Positions 55,946-64,000 of a stretch of 64,000 nucleotides of DNA are shown here, one piece after another. Below the pieces are notes generated by a model. It saw only the letters and a program-made list of their open reading frames with translations. It was not told the DNA's origin and did no database searches. A program made the position numbers and the translations under genes. The stretch is from Entomortierella parvispora. Lineage: Eukaryota > Mortierellomycota > Mortierellomycetes > Mortierellales > Mortierellaceae. Within the stretch, counting starts at the first letter, position 1, and the number at the start of each line of letters is the position of its first letter. The stretch is taken from the NCBI GenBank assembly GCA_963573315.1, contig OY752140.1, forward strand, positions 620,001 through 684,000, given 5' to 3'.

Positions 55946-57427
55946 CTATTTGGCAGCGGCAGTCAACTTGAAGCGATCAGAGTTGCTATCCAGCCAGCTT
56001 GACACGCGCTCATAGACTGCGAATGTAACAGCCTGACCCGGAGCAACACGCAGAACGCGAGGAGTCACGCCCTTGTAGAATGCTCTCCAGCCCTCGTTCT
56101 TCAAGATTGCACCATTAACATCCTTGAAGCGAGCCCAGCCACTGAGACCCTCGGGGTTTGGTGTCTTTTGGATGCGGGTCTTGACGATATCGATAGGGTT
56201 GTTAACAAGAGGTCCCATAGCACCAGAGATCAAACCGATAGAAGCAGATTGATAGCCGGGTAATTCCGTGATATCCTGGAGACGCTGGAGGTAGCCCTTC
56301 AAGAAATGGTATGTGGGGAAGTTGGCAGCCTGGTTACTGGCCTGACGCAAGGAGGTCAAACCGACACCACGATACAGCGCTCCGAAGCCCTCCTCGCGAA
56401 CAACGGTGTACGCACAGTGGGCAGCGTTACGGTACTTGGGGATGTCGAGGGGATCGGCCATCGAGTGACGCTGAGCTTGCAGACGAATCTTGACAACATC
56501 CATAGGGGTTACAACCAAGACGGCCTCTGTAACTCCAGCAAGCAAACCAGCTATGACGAACCGATGAATGAATATTAGTCAAAGCGTCCTAAAATATCCT
56601 TCCTTAAGTAACAAGGATATCTTTTTGGGACTTACCCCACAGGTTGTTCAGCTTCCAGGCAGTGCCGTCCTTCGAGACCATGAGATCCTTGTAGAACTGG
56701 AAGGTCGTGAATCGGATGGCCATCTTGGGGACAATACCGGCAGTAACAGCTCCCAAACCCTTGTAAAGAGCGAGAGGTGACTCCTTCTGGACGATCCTCA
56801 TTCCGACGCCGACGAACGAGAGGTTGCTGCCCTATAATGATGATATTGGGGTATCAAGGAGAAGGAATGGTTCCAACAGTTAGTGTCATGTCTCTCTTTT
56901 TTTTTTTTTTTTTTTTTTTGACTCGTCCCGCTGGTTCCAAGTCCGCATGTCTTTTTCCTGGTGTGGTGTCAAGTCGCGTGAACTTGCCCACGGATACAAA
57001 GAGCTGGGCACGCGCATTGCCCAGACCCACATAGATGTCGTTCGCATTGCACAATGTTCATTGGCCTACAATTCGCAGACATGTAAAGTTCATCCTGAAG
57101 ACGTCTTATGTCAACTCCATTTGGTTCCAAAGTGCGAAGCTGTCGACTCTTTCGTATATCTGTCCCAATCGCTTGTTCCTCCTGTGCGTTCCAGCGATGT
57201 TCTTGGTCTGATAGCCTCATTCACAACGAAGGATTGTCCTTCAACCTTTCGAGACAGAGACGAAATAATAAAAAAGAACTTACAGCAGCGTTTCTCGCAA
57301 CGTTTTTGGCGAGCTGCATGCGGACCTTGATGGTATCAAGAGGATGACAGATCAAGGCCTCCATGAATCCAGCCGAGCCTCCAGCAATCAAGTTGGTCAG
57401 AGGCGACTTTTTCTCTCTTGAAGCCAT
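55946..57427 (-). CDS. SFC1: mitochondrial succinate/fumarate-type carrier
   Basis: Three exons (57427-57284, 56831-56636, 56550-55946) give 314 residues. All three solute-carrier repeats are present: CHPLDTIKVRMQ, TPMDVVKIRLQ and NPIDIVKTRIQ, with matching EG/F-Y-K-G signatures (LALYKGL, GALYRGVG, WRAFYKGV). The N-terminus LIAGGSAGFMEALICHPLDT closely matches Sfc1/Acr1, which exchanges cytosolic succinate for mitochondrial fumarate and links the glyoxylate cycle to gluconeogenesis. This agrees with the peroxisomal genes nearby. Intron 1 (56832-57283) contains a 23-nt T-run on the plus strand. Confidence 0.9.
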
Positions 57428-60250
57428 TGTAGTATGATGAAGATGAGGACTGGGGGTGATCGGGGTCGAGGATGTTCCCTTTTGAGGACGTTGGAGGGTA
57501 CAGAGAGCGAGAGAAGAAGAGAAGGAGGGGAAAAGAGGAAGAGCGGAGGAGAGGAAGAGCGGAAGAGAGAAGAGGAAGAGAGGAGAGTGAGCGAGGACAA
57601 GCGAGCGAGGGTGAACTGGAGAAGAAGGAAAGAAAAGAAGGAAGGGAAATAAAAGGGAGGGAGGGGAGAGTAAACGAGATGAACCGCAAGGAAAGCGTGC
57701 CCACGGATCGATCGAAAGAAGACACAAACGTAAAAAAACGATGACTCTGCCCGTTCATTCGATGCGAGCACATGTCACGGACAATTCTTTTGTGTGTCCT
57801 CAGTCGTTGCACCACACCTCCTCTCCACCACCACCACTACAACACCACGCTACTGTACCCAGGCCTCGTCTGTCATCGTCATGTTTATTTTCATCATCTT
57901 TCATCATCACCCTCGTCGTCTCCCTCTGTTCCTGCGTTCCTCTAGCAGCGTGTCCATTGCGCTGCTACCCCACCCTCCTCCACTCGTAGAGTGACCCTGG
58001 GACTTGGGTTCCCCACTCTCTCGATGATGTGCAAACAAAAGAAGTCTCCGGTAAGAATAGCCATTTGTCGTGGGCGAGGCGTGGCGGCCCGTCCATGCTC
58101 ACCTGCAGCGACCCCACCCCCTGACAGCCAATGGGTGCACACAGCGCGGCCAAAGACGCACCCGACCAGTCCCCGGTCGGGCACCTAAAATGGACAGGCG
58201 GGAAAAGCATGGCCCACTACCCCGCACTCCTTAAGCACTAATAAGCATCAAAGCATGTGAAAAAAGAGAACGAAAGGAGATTATCGACCTTTCGGTTTGG
58301 TGGCACCATTCCCCCATGGCTCATCTTGCTTTCCAACAAGACTTTGGCCCATCTTGCTTGGTACCCGCACGATCGCTCCAAGTTTACAGATGCAGTCACG
58401 AAGAACACAGCCCGTTCTTCAATACGCAGCTTACCAGCAGGTATCATTGCTGCCTTCCCAACTCACAGAAAAGCAAAACTAGGGCATTGTTCACACCGTT
58501 TGACGCATTCATGAAGAGTGTCGTCTCGTAACCCATACTGTTCGTACTGTTCTCACTCAATTGCAGACTACAGACAAGGAGTCTAGCCCTACTTGGCACG
58601 TCATAGGATGTTCATGCCAATGACAAGGGTCCGGGTCCTAGTGCAGTGTTTCAGGGAATCAGGCGGATTGGAAATCCTGTGGCGCTCATGTGTCCACAAG
58701 CCACTGGGTTTACTTTTTGTCATACTACAACTATGTGTTGCCACCAATCTCGTTTCAATTGACCTCAGGACGCCGGCGTGAAGAAGAACGAGACGAGAGG
58801 GGTTCTGTCACCTCTTCATCATCATCGTCGTCGTCACCATCAACCACTCCGTTACTGCTTTCAGACAGCATTCCTTTCTTATTTTTTGTGGTTGTTGTTG
58901 GAGATAGAAAGCTCGGGATGGGGTCCTGAACCACAGCGCAACTCAACAAAGAAACATGTCCTTGCTGATGCCCTGAACTACTAATTCTTCTAAGGTTTCT
59001 TTTTCTTGCTGGATGAATTTGCTCCTTGCTTTGATCGATCCAACTGGCAACTGACGCATCTGGTGGATTTCCATGTTTCATACCGTGTTTTTTTCCGAAA
59101 CGGACAGTGGCTTCATCTCATTGGATGACGAGGAGGGACTGTGGAGGAGGAAATGGAGGGAAGAGGGGAATCTCGAGGTATGACATGATTGTGAAAAGGT
59201 TTGCGACCACGCTTGCGCTCAAAAGAAAAAAAGGTATGGATCGATGAGCTCCAGATTCTTTTTATTCTTTTTGAGCATGCATGATCCCCTTGCTGTTCGG
59301 TGTTCGAGGAGTTGAAGGAACTCCTAATTCATGCATCAGGTAGTACTAAAGACGTGATGGAAGGGGTCAGCTGCCCGGGCTGCGATTGGGTTCCAGATGG
59401 CCAGTGAGATGGAAGGGGGAAATGTCCCAGAGAGGACAGAGAAAGCCTCTTGCGTGTTGCGTGTTGCGTTTGGAGCAATTGAATGTTCAATTGTTGTCCA
59501 CTGCCCTTGCAGGAGCTGTTGATGCTCTGTGTACTTTTTATTTGCCGGGATGAGAAAAAAAGGACGGATGGTTGCACAGGGACAGAACGAGGGTGAAGGT
59601 TCACGGCCCGTTGGACTGCAGTTCTTCCGCTCGGATCGTCACTGGCGCACATGGCCCCAAAAGTTGCGCAAATTCACTAATATGGAAAAATGGGCGTAGC
59701 CGATGATGGCATCGGAGCGCACTTTCGACCAAGAGAGGAGGGAGAGAGTGTGTATGAGTGAAGGGAAGAAACGGAGGAGCCAGAACGGGATGAGAGAAAA
59801 GAGACTTTGCAAGCAGACCCGCAACGGAGAAAAGGAGACAGGGAAAGACAATGACGCCGTTGCGTCCAGACAATGGAAACAAGACATAAAAAGGCAAACA
59901 CCTTCTCTTGTTCCTCACGTTGCACTTTCTTCTCTCTTTCCCCACCCGACTCCACTCAAACTCCCCTTTCCTCCTCTTCCTCGAGTTGCGTTGGTCCCAG
60001 AATTCCTTTTGTTCAGGTCGTCTATTCCAACCCGAACCTGGCCCACTCCACGCTCTCGTCACCTCCACTAGACCTCATTGACCTCATTCACATTGCCAAT
60101 TCAGTTTCGTAACTTTTGTCCATTTCACTTTCAAACCACCTCTCTCTTGCTGCCTCTGTTCTCCTCGTCATATCGCACCCACCAGCATCTCTTTCTTTTC
60201 ACTCTCTCGTTCTCTCCACTCCACACAACCCTCCACAACTCACTACCATC
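57428..60250. other. long intergenic region
   Basis: 2.8 kb between the carrier gene start (-) and the UPF0590 gene start (+). Begins with a purine-rich block (57470-57670) and ends with pyrimidine-rich leader (59920-60250). A minus-strand 108-codon frame at 58755-59081 is Asp/Ser-rich low-complexity and not called. No RNA gene or mobile element recognised. Confidence 0.5.
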
Positions 60251-61656
60251 ATGGTCAAGCTACGTGTCTCCGTTGGCGGATCCTACACTGACCTCGCTAT
60301 TTTCAACTGCAATGATGAACTCCACCCTATCGAGTTTGATACCCCCGAGTTCAAGGGCCGAGCCGTTATCCGTATCAAGGACTTTGGTAAGCAACTGCAG
60401 TCAATAGTCAGCAAAAGTAAAAAGTGCCGTTTTAGGAGAGCCAAAATTTCAGGTGTGGGAGGTGCGCACGGTCGTGCCACAAGATGTGGATGAGGGAAAA
60501 TGATCTGCCAAAATTACCCATGTTTTTGCGTCATTATTTTTATCCTATTTGGCCATGGGATGCAGTCTCTCTGTGTAAACGAATTACCGACTCTAACCAA
60601 ACGGCAAACTGACCCATGACTCTTCTACATGTAGTCGGTATCACAAACAATGGGTCGGAACCCATTCACAACTCGGATTACTTCAAGGGTCACAACCGCC
60701 GGTTCTCTATGCAGGTGGAAGGACGATTCAAGCGAGAGTGGCTGGGCGAAGATGTCTATTTTGGTACCGACTTTGACCATTCTGTCGAGTTGCCTCAGGG
60801 ATTCGAAACCATGCTCAGAATCGCCCGCTACATCGACCCAGTCGTCAGGACCTCGCTTACAAAGGATGGCAAACCCTGGATCTTGAGTCCTTTGGTCTCA
60901 TCGATCAACACCATGGCAGCTTGGAGACCTGAGGACGCCAACTTGCCCTCGCCACCGCTCACACCCAGGCATTCAACGGAAATTGCACAAGCATTGAACA
61001 TGAGCGAATCCAGCTCCATGTGGGGATTCCTTGGCAAGCTGAAGAAGGGTCAACGTGGCTCTGTGGCGAGTTTGAACAGCAACACCTCTCACGGCGTTTA
61101 CGGAAGTCAGTCTAACTCTGCCAACAACTCGACCGACCATCTCGATGCTGCCCATCACACTCATCTCAACAGATATACCAATGGCTCGTCTCATCTTGGC
61201 GAACACTCTTCCTTGTCATCCTCAGCAACATCAGGCGATTGGGCACGTGGCTTATCCATGGCTTCTTCAACCGATCAACTTCAACAAAATGGCTCACATT
61301 TGGCACCAACAGTAGATACGATCTTTGATGACTCAAACATGCCTTTAGGCCATTGGCGCTCACATGTGGAAGAGGATACAACATTCTTCATGCCTGACAA
61401 ACCCTCAATGACGACACCACAACGCCGTAAGCACTTCCAGACAGTGGAGGCTCGGAAACAATTTGTGTTCCGGACTGATCTTGTCCACGGATTCGAGTTC
61501 TTTTCCCCTCATATGAACTTTAACACGTTTGATATCCGGATGGGCTTGAGCTTGAACATTCGTAAATACCTTGCCGGGCAGCCTGTCCGATACACTTGTC
61601 GTACTCTGAACGGCGACACTGTCTTCTGGGCCGTACAATTCGAACTAGTTGATTAA
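60251..61656 (+). CDS. UPF0590/DUF1769 family protein
   Basis: Two exons (60251-60386, 60635-61656) give 385 residues. N-terminal MVKLRVSVGGSYTDLAIFNC, GRAVIRIKDF, the block YFKGHNRRFSMQVEGRF, VYFGTDFDHSVELPQGF, and IARYIDPVV with PWILSPLVSSIN are the conserved elements of the fungal UPF0590/DUF1769 family. The C-terminal half carries a Ser/His/Asn-rich insertion, and the family pattern returns at RKQFVFRTDLVHGFEFFSPHMNF and ends with a strand motif (DTVFWAVQFELVD). The biochemical role is unknown. Short N-terminal exon 1 is fixed by the phase of GITNN. Confidence 0.85.
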
Positions 61657-62185
61657 AGAGATGCCTTCGCTACTGACAAACATTGTCGCGTGTTTTTTTT
61701 TGTCGATGTCAAGTCTGAGCTGGTTATTTAAGGGTCTATATCGTGGATTGGGATGTGTTCAAAGACGATCGATCCACTTTCTCTTTGCGCCAGTTTGCTT
61801 CGCTTGCACAGCAGAAAACCTCTCAACGTTCCCGGTTCTTTCCTATGAGGTTGCGTCGGATTGGCCATCGGAGCCTGGGAGATCCAGACTCAGCTCGGCT
61901 TCGTTATCAGGAACCGGGATTCCATTCGATAGAAAGATTTGAACAATTTGAAGTCCAGCAGATCTTTTTTTTTAAAGGAACTTTTGTCAACGTCAACAGC
62001 ATCATAGCAGCTATCAGTGGCGTCAGTTGGGGCTCTGCACTGGCCACCCATCCTTTGGTCCTTATCTTGCTCTTCTAGACAGAGTGAGTGCTTCGATTGT
62101 TCAAATGAGACTTTTCTACACGTTTTTGATAGCAGAACCAGCTGGACCTGAATTGAGAATAAACCGCGCCATCGTCAACGGTCAA
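61657..62185. other. intergenic region
   Basis: Tandem spacer between the UPF0590 gene and the small 62292 frame. No gene seen apart from unlikely frames. Confidence 0.5.
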
Positions 62186-62193
62186 TATAAATA
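62186..62193 (+). promoter_or_regulatory. TATA box of the small Ser-rich gene
   Basis: TATAAATA about 106 bp upstream of the ATG at 62292, followed by a CT/CA-rich leader. Confidence 0.5.
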
Positions 62194-62291
62194 CCAGGTC
62201 GTCCCTGCTTCCTCTGAAATATCACTCTCCTTCTCTACTCTTCACATCCCAACAATCCACCCACTCACCCACAAAACAACACCAATTCACG

Positions 62292-62483
62292 ATGCAGTCC
62301 TCCCACAAGAACACTTCTACCACCAGCTCTCCTTCGTCCTCGCGCGCCCCCAGCCCCTCCTGCACCCGTCGTATCTCCTTGGAGGAGCGAGCCACGGTTG
62401 TTCAGCAAATCAAGGATGAACTGATGACCATCGTCATGTCCAAGCGTATCATCGTCAACCGCTCTCAGCCCTTTGCATTGTAA
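62292..62483 (+). CDS. small Ser-rich hypothetical protein, 63 residues
   Basis: Intron-free, 63 residues, no family recognised. The first ~25 residues are Ser/Thr/Pro-rich (TSTTSSPSSSRAPSPS); the rest (RRISLEERATVVQQIKDELM) looks like a short amphipathic helix. A TATA box and leader precede the start and AATAAAA occurs at about 62866 downstream, so transcription is plausible. The long 3' region would be unusual. Only a candidate gene. Confidence 0.45.
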   Translation: MQSSHKNTSTTSSPSSSRAPSPSCTRRISLEERATVVQQIKDELMTIVMSKRIIVNRSQPFAL

Positions 62484-62987
62484 ATCCGGGGCCAAAGCTG
62501 TTTCTTTTCAAACTGAAAAAAAATCGACTCGTCCCGAGCTGTTGATCTACTATCCAGCAAGTAACGAAACCTCCTTTCCCTCCGCGGAAAAAAACACCCC
62601 CCCCCCAACGCCTGTCGTCCGTCGTGGCCCGTACCCCTTCCTCTCGTTCCTGACCGCCTTTGGTCTCACTGCGGGAGCAAGGGTACACGAAACCCTCACT
62701 TCCGGTCTTTTCCAAGAAAACAGTCGAAAAAAACAAGTCTTCCTACCTGACTTCTTTTCCGAGTTGGCCTCCGAACCTCAAAGTCTCGCCTTTGCCTTTC
62801 TCCCACTTTGTCAACTAGACGACCCTCCTTTCCCCCACTTACTCTTGGTCTTGGACCTTGTGTATGAAATAAAAACTTTTTTTTCTTGGTCCATTCATCT
62901 ATTGTCAGCATCAAATGTGCGAGTGCTTGCGTGATTTATTATTGAAAACAAAGCGCGATTTGTCGCTGTTTACACTTTTTTTTTTTT
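62484..62987. other. convergent intergenic region
   Basis: Contains an AATAAAA signal on the plus strand near 62866-62872 and a T-run before 62990. A plus-strand open frame of 153 codons overlaps the stop of the small gene but is low-complexity and not called. Confidence 0.5.
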
Positions 62988-64000
62988 TTACATCACCAAG
63001 GGTTGGAACTCGTATTGGGCCTTGGGAACAAGCATGAAGTCGAACGAGTAAGCAGTTTCCTGACCATGGTCGAGACCGCACAGTTCCTCCTCCTCCACCT
63101 CTTCATCCCGGTCATCGTCGTCGTCATCATCGTCGTCGTCGTCTTCGTCATCTTCACCCCAAGGAAGATCCTCTTGCGCCTCCAATTCCAGGGGAGAGAG
63201 ACACATGGGCGACGCCGCCATCATGGTCGTCGAAGTCGAGTTGCTCTTGAGCGAAGACTTTGATTTCCGTCGAATTGACAAAAGGGTCAAAATCTGCTTC
63301 TTCATAGAGTCATTGTTGCCGGTGTTGCCGTTTTGTGTCACTGGTGGTGATTCCTCAAAACTAAACACGCCCTCGGCGAACTCTTCAGGCTCGCCTTGAA
63401 CATTCTCTTGATGATCTTCGTGTTCATCCTCATCTTCGTCATCGTCGTCGTTGTTGCTGTTGTTGTGATATCCGTTACCATGGCTACCATGGTCCACACC
63501 ACCATGGTCGAAAACTCGACCATCACCTTCAAGGGGTGATGCAGAACAAGAGAATGAGGCCCCCCGACGATGCGCCAACTTTATGGTCGTACGTCGCTCA
63601 AAACCTGCACCGCTGCTGCCGCCGTCGGTGGAAGCCGGTCGCTGTTGTTGTTCAAGACTACAACGTCTCAAATGTTCAGCAGTTTCCGGTCCCGCCTTCA
63701 AGGGCTTGAAGTCTAGCAAGTGGCCGCCGCCGCCGCCTCCTCCTCCACCACTGATCGAATGACGATTCAATCCTGGCGTCGGTGTTGCGCTTCTTGATGA
63801 ACCGTTCTCAAAACTGAGGAGATCCCCCTTGGACCCCGCAAAGGAACTCGGTCGACTCGAGCTACTGTTCCCACTCGCGCCGCCATTGCAGCTACCACCG
63901 CTCCCAAACCTGGAAGCGAAGGACCGGAACGAGGGTGTCAAATGTTCCTTCAGGGTCTTTTTGCGTTTCAGGGGGGCCAAAGTAGGAGGGGTGGAAGGGG
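62988..64000 (-). CDS. acidic low-complexity protein, partial at right edge
   Basis: The frame is open to the window edge (no ATG visible; the start lies beyond 64000), giving at least 337 C-terminal residues. Not recognised. It begins with a basic stretch (PLKRKKTLKEHLTPSF), then Gly/Ser-rich runs, a poly-Gly run, an Asp/Glu run (NNDDDDEDEDEHEDH), the motif KKQILTLLSIRRKSKSSLKS, and a second Asp run before a hydrophobic end (TAYSFDFMLVPKAQYEF). Looks like an intrinsically disordered regulatory protein. Could have further upstream exons. Confidence 0.5.
   Translation of the reverse strand, partial: PSTPPTLAPLKRKKTLKEHLTPSFRSFASRFGSGGSCNGGASGNSSSSRPSSFAGSKGDLLSFENGSSRSATPTPGLNRHSISGGGGGGGGGHLLDFKPLKAGPETAEHLRRCSLEQQQRPASTDGGSSGAGFERRTTIKLAHRRGASFSCSASPLEGDGRVFDHGGVDHGSHGNGYHNNSNNDDDDEDEDEHEDHQENVQGEPEEFAEGVFSFEESPPVTQNGNTGNNDSMKKQILTLLSIRRKSKSSLKSNSTSTTMMAASPMCLSPLELEAQEDLPWGEDDEDDDDDDDDDDDRDEEVEEEELCGLDHGQETAYSFDFMLVPKAQYEFQPLVM

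Noticed and set aside
58755-59081. Asp/Ser-rich minus-strand frame
   Set aside because: Explained by a TCATCATCGTC-type low-complexity tract; no conserved sequence.
62473-62934. 153-codon plus-strand frame overlapping the end of the 63-residue gene
   Set aside because: Low-complexity translation of 3' sequence, no similarity; more likely 3' untranslated region.

Overview
The window is nuclear DNA of a fungus. Genes are densely packed and split by short GT-AG introns (roughly 45 to 480 bp), with AATAAA signals downstream of stop codons and TATA-like boxes about 70 to 170 bp upstream of several start codons. The gene set is fungal: a chitinase, GPI-anchored cell-wall proteins, a Kre9/Knh1-like protein, a UPF0590/DUF1769 protein, a DUF4211 protein, calcipressin and a Sfc1-type carrier. 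A crinkler/RHS-like P-loop protein, a KDEL-ended PDI and a Fanzor element make an early-diverging lineage (Mucoromycota or Mortierellomycota, for example a Mortierella relative) most likely. This placement is inference, not a measured phylogeny. All exon models are read by eye from splice sites, reading phase and protein similarity; every multi-exon model given here closes in phase.

Left part (1-13.4 kb): Yop1/REEP5-like ER-shaping protein (partial), F-box/WD40 protein, DUF4211 protein, A20/AN1 zinc-finger protein, DCAF4-like WD40 protein and an ER protein disulfide isomerase. Middle left (13.7-27.3 kb): calcipressin, Kre9/Knh1-like GPI protein, an F-box protein with a 16-residue repeat, a small Asp/Cys-rich secreted protein, ORMDL sphingolipid regulator, ribosomal protein uS8, omega-amidase NIT2 and glucosamine-6-phosphate deaminase.

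Centre (28.9-41.2 kb): an unrecognised phospho-site-rich protein and a SMYD-type MYND-SET protein lie almost end to end. They are followed by a complete mobile element at 33192-39122 with imperfect 25-bp terminal inverted repeats starting CAG, flanked on both sides by TA. It carries an intact XPG/FEN1-like nuclease coding region and, directly downstream on the same strand, an intact Fanzor (eukaryotic TnpB-like, RuvC) coding region. A phase-consistent splice path joins the two into one predicted 1,536-residue FEN-Fanzor protein. No transposase was found. This element is the outstanding feature of the window. eIF5 follows.

Right part (42.6-64 kb): a cysteine-rich GPI cell-wall protein and a GH18 chitinase (convergent), a tiny spliced 49-residue ORF, a crinkler-like P-loop protein, a J-domain/TMEM185 fusion, two convergent enzymes with peroxisomal targeting tails (hydratase-2/MaoC ending SRL and a dienelactone hydrolase-like protein ending SKL), a succinate/fumarate-type mitochondrial carrier, a UPF0590 protein, a 63-residue Ser-rich ORF, and an acidic low-complexity protein running off the right edge. 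No rRNA, tRNA or CRISPR array was recognised.
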